Below are positions 15,092 through 24,583 of a stretch of 64,000 bases of DNA, piece after piece. A model generated the notes under the pieces. That model ran no database searches and had not been told where the DNA came from. It worked only from the letters and a program-made list of their open reading frames with translations. The number at the start of each line of letters is the position of its first letter. Positions within the stretch are counted from its first letter, which is position 1. The DNA is from Lachnospiraceae bacterium (GTDB lineage Bacteria > Bacillota > Clostridia > Lachnospirales > Lachnospiraceae). The stretch covers positions 1-64,000 of the forward strand of contig JAFWZV010000002.1 in assembly GCA_017517305.1 (NCBI GenBank), written 5' to 3'. Position numbers and translations under genes: made by a program.

Positions 15092-17437
15092 TTATGCGTT
15101 TTTATTTGTAGTTATTCTGTTTGTGTTAAAATATTTATCCCTATACTCAATCGCCTTTTCCGGCTTCTTCCATCGTGCATACAGATTATTCAGATACCGA
15201 TAAGTAGTCTTCATATAGTCATTATCCGCACCTACAGCATTTCCAATAATACTTTCAGCACCAAGCAAATTTATCTCCGCTGGTTCCGGCTTTCCTTCCA
15301 TCATATCAATAATACCCCGACTCAGCTTACAGATACCATAATCCAGAGAGGTATCCGACAGGTGATCCAACACCAAGGTTTCATATTGCTCCAGTACAAT
15401 TTTGGCAGTGTCTACATCTTTTGCCAGCAACAGCATATTGATAAGGTTCATCATCTGTTGTAAGGAATCATGGGATTCTGTTAGTCCCAAGTGTGCATAT
15501 TCTATATGGATATCAAAAGCTGTACGCAATGCCTTGGCAGCATCATTCCCACGTTTCATCAGCAGATAAGTGTTGGAAAGGTTGTTGTACAGATTGGACA
15601 GCAGGTTGGCAGTCCGCATATCTGCATCCTTAGTATGAAGCTTTTCCATAATGTTGATTGCCTTTTCACGCTTCTTAACTGCATTTCCATAATCCTTTTT
15701 TAACAGAAAACATTCTGCCTTATAATCCAGTAGCAGTGCCTTGTCGCAAGGAGACTCTAGCTTGTATTCGTCCATAACATAGCTGATTCTTTCAGTAAGC
15801 TTCGGCAGGTAATCTGATACCAGATATTTGTCCAGATAAGGGAACATATCCTGTAAGAACAGTAGGAAATAGGAACCATCATCCACAACAATACGCTCTG
15901 ACACACTGATAAGAGAAGCTATGATATTTTCCAGCCTGCGAAGTTCCAAGCCGTGTGCCAGGCAGATAAGATGAAGGTTGTCCAACATGGTACGGCATAC
16001 AGTTACTGTTGGTATGGTTTCAATAGCAATCACTTCTTGCAACAGCGGATGCAGGCTGATTTTCTTGTTATCTGTATCTTCGTTGATAAATCCGTACTTA
16101 ATAAGGTGGTTCACATCTGTGAGGTTATCAAGCTTCATCCAGTTCTTAAAGCTATTCTTTATTACACCGGCAACCGACAGCAGGGACAGATTGCGGAGAA
16201 TGTCCAATTGCTGATTGGATAATTTGCCAAGTTGTAGGAGTTTACGTAAATGCTCTATCATCAGTCCGTCTGTAAAATCATTATCCTTATACAGTTCTAC
16301 GTCTTCCCCAGAGGCAATATTCAGCCCACAGGTTTTCAATTCTGTCAGCAATTCTTCCGGCTCCATGCCACTGGCTGTCAGAGATAATGCAGACAGGCAA
16401 ACCGTAAGAGTGTGGCAACCTACCGTCTGAATAATCTCCTTTACCACATCTTCAGAACTCTTTGCAGAAGGGCAATGCTTATAAAACAATTCTACAAGCT
16501 CAGTATCTGCGGACATTTCAGAAATCTTTATCGTCTCATATTGTGAAATATTGCAACGACTGGTAACCAGTATTTTGCAATTCAATTTTATAAATTCCTT
16601 AAAGAAAGCATCCTCTTTTGGCAGGACATTGAAGTTATCAATGATAATCAGACTGTCAGAGTGGAGCTTTTTTAGTATTCTCATATGCTTGTCAAAAAGC
16701 ATTTCTTCGCTCATATCAGTGGTATCATCGCTAAATTCCATATGAGTAATACATTTCTTCAAATCACCACCATAAAACAGATGAATGATATTGGTGTATT
16801 TCTTTTCGTTCTTGTTGGCATAGGTCTTTGCCAATTCACTTTTACCCATACCTGCAGTTCCTGTAATAAATACCAAATTATGTTCCTGCAAAGCTTTACT
16901 AACAGCCTTAAGTTCCTCTTTGCGTCCAATAAAATAGAGGTTGGCAGAAGGAAGTCTGTTACTCAGCAGAATATCTGAAAGGTTAGGAGATAGCAGGGGA
17001 TGCTTGCTGTCATGGTCGTTTAAGATGGCGTAGCGTATAAGGGCAGTGATAAGCTCTGAGTCATCGGTTATCCCTGCAAATTCATCGACTTTTTCGGCCC
17101 CGATTACATTCACACTGTCTGTAACCAATTCCAAAAGCAATTCCCTTGTAGCAGGCACATTGATAAGGTTGGGAATGACATCATCCTGAATGTTATCCTG
17201 AATACCGTCAAATCCAGCGTTGTCATAAAAGGACAATATTTCTTTTGGGATGGGACGATCACCAGTACACCATCTGCTATAGGTAACATTTTTCTCAAAG
17301 TCATCTTTTTCAAATAAATCCATGTTGCACAGGCAGTCATAGAAGATATCTTCAATCATTTGGTACTGTGCATAGGTTTTCTTTTTATTTTCCAATAACA
17401 CTCCAATCACATTGGAGAAGGTAATGCAGTTCTGCAA
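15092..17437 (-). CDS. STAND ATPase (NB-ARC-like) with C-terminal TPR repeats
   Basis: 781 residues. Residues about 167-420 form the nucleotide-binding core: FIGRKEEL, Walker A GTAGMGKS (193-200), Walker B LIIIDNF (263-269) and the sensor ILVTSR (289-294), as in NB-ARC/STAND switches. A winged-helix-like part follows to about 490. Residues about 560-775 look like TPR helices (NLYNNLSNTYLLMKRGNDAA, NNLYARWKKPEKAIEYRDKY). The N-terminal 150 residues are unassigned. They include TYSRWCTGDRPIPKEILSFY, which could be a DNA-binding or signalling module. STAND proteins with TPR sensors include phage sensors (Avs-like) and regulators. No nuclease or other killing domain is visible, so the effector would be the N-terminus. 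It is transcribed toward the abiF module, ending 26 bases before that promoter. Confidence 0.8.
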   Translation of the reverse strand: MQNCITFSNVIGVLLENKKKTYAQYQMIEDIFYDCLCNMDLFEKDDFEKNVTYSRWCTGDRPIPKEILSFYDNAGFDGIQDNIQDDVIPNLINVPATRELLLELVTDSVNVIGAEKVDEFAGITDDSELITALIRYAILNDHDSKHPLLSPNLSDILLSNRLPSANLYFIGRKEELKAVSKALQEHNLVFITGTAGMGKSELAKTYANKNEKKYTNIIHLFYGGDLKKCITHMEFSDDTTDMSEEMLFDKHMRILKKLHSDSLIIIDNFNVLPKEDAFFKEFIKLNCKILVTSRCNISQYETIKISEMSADTELVELFYKHCPSAKSSEDVVKEIIQTVGCHTLTVCLSALSLTASGMEPEELLTELKTCGLNIASGEDVELYKDNDFTDGLMIEHLRKLLQLGKLSNQQLDILRNLSLLSVAGVIKNSFKNWMKLDNLTDVNHLIKYGFINEDTDNKKISLHPLLQEVIAIETIPTVTVCRTMLDNLHLICLAHGLELRRLENIIASLISVSERIVVDDGSYFLLFLQDMFPYLDKYLVSDYLPKLTERISYVMDEYKLESPCDKALLLDYKAECFLLKKDYGNAVKKREKAINIMEKLHTKDADMRTANLLSNLYNNLSNTYLLMKRGNDAAKALRTAFDIHIEYAHLGLTESHDSLQQMMNLINMLLLAKDVDTAKIVLEQYETLVLDHLSDTSLDYGICKLSRGIIDMMEGKPEPAEINLLGAESIIGNAVGADNDYMKTTYRYLNNLYARWKKPEKAIEYRDKYFNTNRITTNKNA

Positions 17438-17922
17438 TTTTTCACTTCCAATCTATTTTGTCAACTTTTGGTCAAGTCTCCGTCAATGATAATCCCGGCG
17501 AGAATTTCGTATCATTAACTCATGAAAACGTAGCCGCAACGAGCCAGCAGGCAAATGGATGAGCTACATGAATATTATAACACATTACAAACAAATGTTC
17601 TATACGAACTTTATTGAATTTGAACCTTGAAAAACAATCCGGAAACGGATTCATGAGCTGTATTCTATGTTAACAGACCTTGCGAAGAGGCTTGAGCAAT
17701 CAAGCGGAGCGGGGGAAGACACTTCCGTCAAGGGTGGGAAAGGAACTCGAGCAGGAGTAGCCCACAGGCAATATGCTAAAGGTCAGCTGTAACGCTGACG
17801 GCATAGGATACGAATGGAAGCCCAAACGGTCTAACAACTTTTGTCAGAGATTTTCTTGAATAAGCCAATTTCTTATGGAAAGAAGGTGATAACGCAGAAA
17901 TAAAAGTGAGGAGGTGTAGCAG
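17438..17922. other. Intergenic region with structured segment
   Basis: 485 bases without a convincing protein gene. The left third (17438-17630) shows nothing clear. The right part (17636-17810) contains several stable hairpins, given as a separate RNA candidate. A 41-codon frame (17667-17792) without a ribosome site overlaps it. Confidence 0.5.
17636..17810 (+). ncRNA. Candidate structured RNA next to the serine recombinase module
   Basis: A segment richer in GC than its surroundings with a series of well-formed hairpins. AATCCG-GAAA-CGGATT (17636-17651) has a GNRA tetraloop. GCTTGA-GCAA-TCAAGC (17690-17705) has a second GNRA tetraloop. GGAAG-ACA-CTTCC is at 17714-17726. GTCAGC pairs with GCTGAC (17782-17799) nested inside TATGC and GCATA (17772-17805). 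Such density of closed stems with GNRA loops is unlikely in random sequence. I cannot assign a known class. The strand is inferred from the direction of the downstream genes. Confidence 0.45.
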
Positions 17923-18075
17923 ATGACGAAGGAGATGGAATTTGCAAAGTGTATGGCTTTGCTTCGTAAGGCGGTTCGTATGGAGCTGATTACCGAAGCA
18001 GAGTATACCATAGCAAGAAACAAGCTGATGGACAGATTTCTCATTATTCGTGAGGATGATCCAATGGCGGCGTAA
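17923..18075 (+). CDS. SHOCT-like small protein of the recombinase module
   Basis: 50 residues beginning at ATG 17923, with GAGGAGG 8 bases upstream. The sequence MTKEMEFAKCMALLRKAV, then GLITEAEY-like MELITEAEYTIARNKL, resembles the SHOCT motif (short C-terminal domain: hydrophobic helix, G/E-L-I-T--EY/F, K-LL). Small ORFs of this sort commonly sit just upstream of large serine recombinases in Firmicute mobile elements. Function is unknown. It may help DNA binding or oligomerisation. Confidence 0.6.
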   Translation: MTKEMEFAKCMALLRKAVRMELITEAEYTIARNKLMDRFLIIREDDPMAA

Positions 18076-18134
18076 TTTTATGAGTGTGCAGAAATTATTT
18101 TGTCGTACATTCGTTAACATTTGATTTTTCATTT

Positions 18135-18180
18135 ATGATGTCATCATACAAGGTAATTTACTTGTTGTTGGCATCATTTT
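18135..18180 (+). terminator. Hairpin between the SHOCT-like ORF and the recombinase
   Basis: ATGATGTCA (18135-18143) pairs with TGGCATCAT (18169-18177), allowing G-U pairs, with an inner CAAG/CTTG stem, and is followed by a short T run. It may end or attenuate transcription ahead of the recombinase. Confidence 0.45.
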
Positions 18181-18214
18181 CATTATAACAGAATTAAAAC
18201 AGGAGGATTTTATT

Positions 18215-19918
18215 ATGCAGGAAGTACAAGTTTTAGAAGCAACAAGAACTGCTCCTAACAGCAGGGGCAGGACAAGAAGTAACCCAATAACAGTGGAAAG
18301 GATTCGTGTGGCCGCCTATGTCAGAGTATCTACGGATGATGATGACCAGTTGGGTAGTTTTGAATCCCAGAAACTATACTATGAAGAGAAGATTAATGAG
18401 AATCCCGAATGGGTACACGCTGGGATTTTTGCGGATGAGGCAATCACTGGAACTCAAACTGACAAGCGAACCGGATTTCAGGAGATGATTAACCGATGTT
18501 TAAATGGTGAGATTGATTTGATTCTGACCAAGTCCATATCCCGATTTGCAAGAAACACACTGGATACCTTGCAGTATTCCAGAATGCTTAGGGATAAGAA
18601 TATTGGTATTATTTTTGAAAAGGAAAATATCAGCACGCTGGACATGCAGGGGGAGATGCTTTTGACGATTATGAGTTCATTAGCACAGCAGGAGGTTGAA
18701 TCCTTATCCAAGAATGTAACGATGGGACTTAAGATGAAAATGAAACGTGGTGAGCTCATTGGTTTTAACGGTTGTCTTGGTTATGATTATCATCCGGAGG
18801 ATAAGAGTTTGACTATTAATGAGGATGAAGCAGAGACGGTGCGTATGATTTATGATTTGTATCTTCAAGGATATGGAACAACTACGATAGCACGTCGGTT
18901 GACAGAGCTTGGTAGAAAGAATAAAAAAGGGGAGGTAAGTTGGCATACTCACGGAGTCATGGGGATTATCAAGAATGAAAAGTACAAGGGCGATGTTCTT
19001 CTTGGCAAAACTTTTACCACAGACCCTATCAGTAAGCGGCGACTTGCTAATATGGGAGAACAGGACCAGTTTTATATCAGAGACCATCATGAGCCTATTG
19101 TTTCCAGAGAGGTGTGGGATGAGGCGGAGCGTATCCGTCTGAAGCGTTCGGAGAATAAGGTGATGGAGAGCAGTGGGAACCGGGAACGTTATACCCGTCA
19201 GTATGCTTTTAGTAGTATGTGTGAGTGCAGTTATTGTGGGCATAAGCTTACAAGAAGAACAAGGCACAGTAGTTCCATTTATGAAAAGCCTGTGTGGCAG
19301 TGTATGAATGCTACCAAGAATGGAATTAAGAATTGTCCATATTGTAAGGCTATTGATGAAGCGATTTTGGAAGGTGCCTTTTTAGAAGCTTTCGGATTGC
19401 TGGCAGGGAATTTTGATGATGTGTTAGATATTGTTATGACCAGTGTAGAGGAGGCTTTGAATAATGCGGAGGATGTTCGTAAAAAGCAACAGCTTGATAA
19501 GGACATTTCATCCTTGGAATCAAAAAAATCCCGAATGACAGATATGTATATTGATGGTACAATAAGTAAGGAAGTTTATGACCAAAAGGTAATTGAATTT
19601 AACCGTAAGCTTCATACTCTTTTCGAGAGAAGACATTTTTTGGAAGAGTCAATTAACAAAAAGAAAGATGTTGGCAAACGAATGTCAGCACTTCGTGAGA
19701 CACTAAGCAGTGAGCAGGTTCTGGATGAATTTGACCGAGTGGTGTTTGAGAGTATTATTGAGAAGGTTTTAGTTGGAGGCTTTGACGAGGAAGGAAATCC
19801 CGACCCATACAAGCTGACCTTTGTTTTAAAGGGAAACCAGTCGGGAACCATTCCCAATGCTAAGGAACATTACAAAGCAATGCAGAAAGAATTGAAGAAA
19901 GGTAATAAGGTGTCTTAA
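18215..19918 (+). CDS. Large serine recombinase
   Basis: 567 residues. Residues about 28-175 form the resolvase catalytic domain with the nucleophilic serine in AAYVRVSTDDDDQ, then SFESQK, DEAITGT, LILTKSISRFARNT and the long E helix. The Recombinase domain follows (GYDYHPEDKSLTINEDEAET, GVMGIIKNEKYKGD). A zinc ribbon follows (CECSYCGHKL, then C and NCPYC about 40 residues on), then a coiled-coil region (about 415-480). This is the TndX/phage-integrase class that inserts and excises elements without accessory proteins. GGAGG lies 8 bases before the ATG. The next small ORF starts 2 bases after its stop. Confidence 0.93.
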   Translation: MQEVQVLEATRTAPNSRGRTRSNPITVERIRVAAYVRVSTDDDDQLGSFESQKLYYEEKINENPEWVHAGIFADEAITGTQTDKRTGFQEMINRCLNGEIDLILTKSISRFARNTLDTLQYSRMLRDKNIGIIFEKENISTLDMQGEMLLTIMSSLAQQEVESLSKNVTMGLKMKMKRGELIGFNGCLGYDYHPEDKSLTINEDEAETVRMIYDLYLQGYGTTTIARRLTELGRKNKKGEVSWHTHGVMGIIKNEKYKGDVLLGKTFTTDPISKRRLANMGEQDQFYIRDHHEPIVSREVWDEAERIRLKRSENKVMESSGNRERYTRQYAFSSMCECSYCGHKLTRRTRHSSSIYEKPVWQCMNATKNGIKNCPYCKAIDEAILEGAFLEAFGLLAGNFDDVLDIVMTSVEEALNNAEDVRKKQQLDKDISSLESKKSRMTDMYIDGTISKEVYDQKVIEFNRKLHTLFERRHFLEESINKKKDVGKRMSALRETLSSEQVLDEFDRVVFESIIEKVLVGGFDEEGNPDPYKLTFVLKGNQSGTIPNAKEHYKAMQKELKKGNKVS

Positions 19919-19919
19919 G

Positions 19920-20087
19920 ATGAAAAGAAAGCTGACAAAAGTTGTTGATGGAACCGAAATAACAACATCTGAAAAAATGTGTTCATGCGGCACAGACGTG
20001 GCGGATAATTTGTGTTCACCGGGGTGTCCCGACACATGCAGAGAGTGTCGTCTTGTTAAGCAAAGATTAAATAAGCGGCCACTTTAA
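19920..20087 (+). CDS. Cysteine-rich small protein behind the serine recombinase
   Basis: 55 residues starting directly after the recombinase stop. Seven cysteines lie in the pattern CSC, C, C, C, C-x2-C (KMCSCGTDV, NLCSPGC, DTCRECR), so it is probably a small zinc-binding protein. The last codons form the left arm of the shared terminator. It is almost certainly co-translated with the recombinase. A role as a recombination directionality or DNA-binding factor is only a guess. Confidence 0.55.
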   Translation: MKRKLTKVVDGTEITTSEKMCSCGTDVADNLCSPGCPDTCRECRLVKQRLNKRPL

Positions 20088-20106
20088 TGTGGCCGCTTAC
20101 TTTTTT
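20073..20106. terminator. Strong bidirectional terminator closing the recombinase module
   Basis: A perfect 10-bp stem, AAGCGGCCAC and GTGGCCGCTT, with a 6-base loop and T6 on the plus side. The convergent histidine kinase gene stops at 20105. Confidence 0.85.
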
Positions 20107-22906
20107 ATATCATGCCCTGAACCTTATTAACTAAGGCCTTAAGAACAGTTGTGAAATGTTCATAGCTTTCGGTGATGAATGCACCGTCACCAGACTTGCC
20201 TGCTAGCTCATGTTTAAGAGAAAGCTCTGCGAAGTTTTCAGCACCGATGGTTCTGGTGTTACTCTTTAGGCTGTGGGCTATAATTGCGTAGTTGCCCCAG
20301 TCAGAGGATTTAAAGTACTCCTCAAGCTGTGATATAAAATTGGTTGACTGAGATATAAATGTGGAAAGAATCTCTTTGTAGAAGTCTTCGTCATCCATAC
20401 AAAATCCCATTCCAATTGATTTGTCAATCTCTAAGTAATGCTCTAATGATAATTCCTGTTCCATATTTTTCTCGCCCTCCTTAGGTTCTATGATTTCTGG
20501 TGTAGATGAGGCCATAGCAACAGACTCATCTATATTAATAAGCTCTTCTGGAAGATATTTTATTATCATCTCGTCCAATACGCTTGCTATAACAGGCTTT
20601 GATAAGTAGTCATTAAAACCATTTTCTAGGTACATCTCCTTACAGCCCGCCACTGCATTTGCGGTTAAGGCAATAACAATTGCATCCTTATTAGGGTTAT
20701 CCCTTTCAGCTCTAAGAAGCTTTAATGTTTCTATACCGTCAAGCTCTGGCATCATATGATCCATAAAGATAATATCATAAGTGTTAGACTTTGTTAACTC
20801 TAAGCATCCTTTTCCACTGGCGGCAAGGTCCACAGACATTTTTGTTCTCTTAAGCAAAGCGTCCATAAGGGTAAGATTCATAGAATTATCGTCTACCACA
20901 AGCACCTTTGCATTAGGGGCAGTATAGGTACTGGCCTTAGGAGAGGAGGTATTAGAAACCTTCTTAATAGCAGTATCTAAATTGGTTATAGGTTGTTTGT
21001 CAACTACCTTCTGAGGAATGATAACAGTAAATGTGGAGCCTTTGCCATATTCACTATCAATCTTTATATCACCGCCCATAAGGTCTACAAGCTGCTTGGT
21101 AATATTTAGTCCAAGTCCTGAACCTTCTATGGTACGATTCTTATTAAGCTCTAATCGTTTGAAGCTGTTAAATAGCTGAGATAAATCTTCCTTCTTAATT
21201 CCCATACCTGAGTCAGCCACAGAAAAGCATAGGTTCACAGAATCATTTTCCATTCTGTTATAGAAGGCGCGTAAAGTGATGTGTCCTGACGCTGTGTATT
21301 TGGTTGCATTGGAAAGCAGGTTGGTTAATATCTGCTTTATTCTAAGCTCATCACCATACAATGTGGTAGGTAGATTAGGGTCTATTTCCACATGGGTGGT
21401 TATAGGTTTTTCTGCACTCTTGTTTTCTAGGAAAATCATCTCGTCATGAATCAGTGAAGGAAGATGGTAATTATCCTCCACAAGCTCTAGCTGGCCTGAC
21501 TCAATCTTGGAAAAGTCTAAGATATCATTGATAAGTCCCAGGAGCATATTGCTGGCGCTTTGGATATTCTTGGAATAATCCTCAATATCCATATCCTTGT
21601 TTTCACGAAGAATCATCTCGTTCATACCAATTATGGTGTTAATAGGAGTACGAATTTCATGGGACATATTTGCTAGGAATTTAGCCTGTGCTTCTCTGGC
21701 AGTGATTGCCTGTTGCTTCTTCTTCTCAGAGATAACCAGATCCTGTCCAGTTTTAATAATAGCCATTACAAGTAGGAAGAGAAGACCGATGGAAAGGGTT
21801 GTTCCAAGGGAAAGGTCTGTACCTACATAGTATAGAATCATCTCTAAGATGGCGGTTACAATCATACCGTAGATACCGATACCTACAAAAAGATAATCAC
21901 CAAGCTGATGAGTAAATGTATCGATGGTAATGGTTGCGATTATACAAACTATAGAAACAAGCAAACCTCCATGTATAAACTTAAGCTGTTCCACAAACTG
22001 AACTATGTCAAATACCTGAAGTAGAGTACCTACAATCATAATACACATAGTGTAGACCTGTGGTATAAGGAATACCTTCTTATAGCGTCCCTTTTGCAAA
22101 TCATTAATAAATGTTATAAGAGGCAAAGGTATTATCATCAGACTCCAATAAGTGAAGTAGGATAGTATAGATATGTTTCTAAATATTATCTGTCTGAAGG
22201 ACATTTCAGATATCATCCAAAAGGCACAGAAGAACAATGTCCACGCCAGATAGTTAAGTGGCAATTCTTTCTTATATAGATACTTAAGTATGAAGCAGAC
22301 GATGATGCAAAATAAACTCATCATAAGAAGAAATAATGCTACAAAGGTATGCAAACCATTTTCCTGAAGAAGATGAATCCAGATGCTTAATCTGTCCCCT
22401 ATGTAACCGCTTCTTATGTCACCAGCATATTTAGAATTGCTGGAGAATACATAGGTGAAATCCTTTCCTGAATCTTCTTTGGTTAGTTCCACAAATATAT
22501 ATTTCATAGAGCTGTTAGTTCCAAAGGGTCTAGAGTCTTTGGTATTGTAGCTTAGCCTAAGCTCGCCATCTATGTAAATATCAACATCCTGCCATACTGG
22601 CCTGAAGCATATATTTGTGCCATTTTCTATATTATCAGGTAAGGTGGTGGTTAGGGTAACTATTTCACCATAGGCAGCTTCCACTATTGTAGGAGCAGTT
22701 ACCGACTCTTTACTACCATCTTCAAAAACCCTAGTCCAGGAAGGATTATACTCCTTACAGTTGGTGTTAAGAATATCTCTTTCGTCAGGAGCAAATACTT
22801 GTCCGAAAATTCCAAATAACAAAAGCAATAAAACAGCTATTCCAAAAAATAGTTTAACTATTTTGTCATAGGAATTGAAGAAATTTGTGGACTTTTTCTT
22901 ATTCAT
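20105..22906 (-). CDS. Membrane hybrid sensor histidine kinase (7TM sensor, HisKA, HATPase, REC, Hpt)
   Basis: 933 residues from the ATG at 22906, which has GGAGG 8 bases upstream. An in-frame ATG at 22921 contains that site and is less likely. Order of parts: one N-terminal membrane helix; an extracytoplasmic domain of about 150 residues; a block of seven membrane helices (about 180-395, 7TMR-DISM-like); HisKA with H416 in SHEIRTPIN; an ATPase with DSGMGI and GSGLGLNITKQLV; a receiver with D716 in IIFMDHMMPELDG and the K of YLSKPV; and an Hpt domain with H878 in IIAHSLKSN. All phosphorelay residues are present. The final response regulator is not in this window. The signal is unknown. Confidence 0.9.
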   Translation of the reverse strand: MNKKKSTNFFNSYDKIVKLFFGIAVLLLLLFGIFGQVFAPDERDILNTNCKEYNPSWTRVFEDGSKESVTAPTIVEAAYGEIVTLTTTLPDNIENGTNICFRPVWQDVDIYIDGELRLSYNTKDSRPFGTNSSMKYIFVELTKEDSGKDFTYVFSSNSKYAGDIRSGYIGDRLSIWIHLLQENGLHTFVALFLLMMSLFCIIVCFILKYLYKKELPLNYLAWTLFFCAFWMISEMSFRQIIFRNISILSYFTYWSLMIIPLPLITFINDLQKGRYKKVFLIPQVYTMCIMIVGTLLQVFDIVQFVEQLKFIHGGLLVSIVCIIATITIDTFTHQLGDYLFVGIGIYGMIVTAILEMILYYVGTDLSLGTTLSIGLLFLLVMAIIKTGQDLVISEKKKQQAITAREAQAKFLANMSHEIRTPINTIIGMNEMILRENKDMDIEDYSKNIQSASNMLLGLINDILDFSKIESGQLELVEDNYHLPSLIHDEMIFLENKSAEKPITTHVEIDPNLPTTLYGDELRIKQILTNLLSNATKYTASGHITLRAFYNRMENDSVNLCFSVADSGMGIKKEDLSQLFNSFKRLELNKNRTIEGSGLGLNITKQLVDLMGGDIKIDSEYGKGSTFTVIIPQKVVDKQPITNLDTAIKKVSNTSSPKASTYTAPNAKVLVVDDNSMNLTLMDALLKRTKMSVDLAASGKGCLELTKSNTYDIIFMDHMMPELDGIETLKLLRAERDNPNKDAIVIALTANAVAGCKEMYLENGFNDYLSKPVIASVLDEMIIKYLPEELINIDESVAMASSTPEIIEPKEGEKNMEQELSLEHYLEIDKSIGMGFCMDDEDFYKEILSTFISQSTNFISQLEEYFKSSDWGNYAIIAHSLKSNTRTIGAENFAELSLKHELAGKSGDGAFITESYEHFTTVLKALVNKVQGMI

Positions 22907-23091
22907 TGAATCAACCTCCATCCTCTGTAAATTTATAAATGTATATTACAATTTTACCACTTGAAATCTCCTTTAGCAATGAGAGAAAACAAAAGAAAAC
23001 AATGCGAAAATGAAATATAAAAGTAAAGTTGTGATAAGGTAAAAATTGTTGTATTATGAATTATTATATTAGATGTTAGAGGTAAAAAAGC

Positions 23092-24561
23092 ATGAAGCAG
23101 GAAAAAATAAGAAACAATCTACAATACATAATGACTTTTATATTGTTATGTTTATTGTTTTATTTAGTTCCATACACAGATGATGATCTAAGATGGGGAA
23201 GTAGTATTGGTATGGATAGATTTCAAGAAGGCTTTCAGGGCTATGGTGGAAGATATGTAGGCTATATGATTATAATGGCATTGACAAGATTTAGAGTGAT
23301 AAAGGTAGTGTTCCAAAGTTTGGTGCTAACCCTTTTATTGGTTTTACTAGAAAAATTCTCAGGTGGAAGAAAAATCTATTACCTGTCGGTGATTTTAATA
23401 TTTGCCATGCCTATATGGATGAAAAGTCAGACAATTGCCTGGGCCTCAGGATTTGCAAACTATGTAACAAGTGTAACCTTTACCTTGGTTTATATGGTGC
23501 ATATATATAAGCTGTTGGATGAGGACACCCCCCAGGAGTTAGAGGATAAAAAGCTAATTCATACGGTTGGATTTTTCCTGTTGGGAGTAGTGAATTCTCT
23601 TATAGTAGAGCATTTTACTATGCTAAATATATGCCTATGTATATTTACAATTGGCTTTAGCTACTTAAAATTCAAGAAGCTATGCAGAACTGATGTGGCA
23701 TATCTTTTGGGAGTAATAATTAGTGTAATAGTTATGTTTAGTAATCCATGTTATGGAAATGTGTTCTCTGGAACAGATAATTATAGACATGTGGTTAGAG
23801 GTGGAATCCTGAATTCTCTTGGAATCGGATTTGCAAAAATAGCAAATTTCAGCTTGTTACATTTTGCACTTGTTATGTTGGTTTTGGCAGAGGTTATGCT
23901 TCTTGCCTTAAAGTCCCACAAGGAGAGCCTTAGCCCTTGGCAAAAAGTATTTGCAGGGGTAAGTACCTATGGTTTTGCCATAGGTGCGGTATTACTTGCA
24001 GTAAAATATGCCATGAGAGAAAATAATTTGGCTATATATTCATTTAAGCTAATGGCATTAGCTATATGTATGGTTGGCGGTGCAGTAATGGCAGTGGGAA
24101 TAATATCCTTTAGCTGCAAGCGATTTTTCCAATGCATGCTACCACTTATTAGTATACTTATTTTAAATGCCCAGTTTCTGTTTGTTAACCCAGTGACACC
24201 AAGATGCTTTTTTGGTAGCTATATAATGTTTATCCTTCTTATTTATCAGCTAATGAATTTGGTGCCGGAGGAAAAGTGGACTGCCTTTGATGGTAACAAG
24301 GCACAACTTATGCAGCTTATGGTTGCATATATAGCTATATTATTCAACCTGTTCATCTATGCTAGAATACATAGAGAGGACAAGGCGAGAAATGAATACG
24401 TTCGTAGACAGGCAGAGGCGGGAGAAAAAATTATAGGTATTGAGAAACTTTCCTTGGAGGAATATGTTCACGACATAACTTTAAAGGCAGACTGGGAATG
24501 GGATGGTTACAAGGAATTCTACGGCATAGATATGGACGTGGAAATTGTAGTCATAGAGTAA
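23092..24561 (+). CDS. DUF6056 family polytopic membrane protein
   Basis: 489 residues with about eleven membrane helices. The opening after the first helix, YLVPYTDDDLRWGSS, followed by GYGGRYVGYM, matches DUF6056 proteins, whose layout (acidic pair in the first outer loop) recalls GT-C glycosyltransferases using lipid-linked sugars. Catalysis is not proven for the family. It lies 22 bases before the glutathionylspermidine-synthase-like gene, in the same direction, so it may be co-transcribed. The C-terminal 80 residues are soluble. Confidence 0.7.
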   Translation: MKQEKIRNNLQYIMTFILLCLLFYLVPYTDDDLRWGSSIGMDRFQEGFQGYGGRYVGYMIIMALTRFRVIKVVFQSLVLTLLLVLLEKFSGGRKIYYLSVILIFAMPIWMKSQTIAWASGFANYVTSVTFTLVYMVHIYKLLDEDTPQELEDKKLIHTVGFFLLGVVNSLIVEHFTMLNICLCIFTIGFSYLKFKKLCRTDVAYLLGVIISVIVMFSNPCYGNVFSGTDNYRHVVRGGILNSLGIGFAKIANFSLLHFALVMLVLAEVMLLALKSHKESLSPWQKVFAGVSTYGFAIGAVLLAVKYAMRENNLAIYSFKLMALAICMVGGAVMAVGIISFSCKRFFQCMLPLISILILNAQFLFVNPVTPRCFFGSYIMFILLIYQLMNLVPEEKWTAFDGNKAQLMQLMVAYIAILFNLFIYARIHREDKARNEYVRRQAEAGEKIIGIEKLSLEEYVHDITLKADWEWDGYKEFYGIDMDVEIVVIE

Positions 24562-24583
24562 AGTATTGTAGTTGGAGAAAAGC

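Noticed and set aside
14933..15463. Plus-strand frame of 176 codons
   Set aside because: It is antisense to the abiF-type RNA, its promoter and the STAND gene, with no ribosome site.
17667..17792. 41-codon ORF upstream of the SHOCT-like gene
   Set aside because: It has no ribosome site and overlaps several stable hairpins. It is kept only as an alternative to the RNA reading.
18704..19267. Minus-strand 187-codon frame inside the serine recombinase gene
   Set aside because: It lies fully antisense to a gene with intact motifs, and its protein has no recognisable feature.
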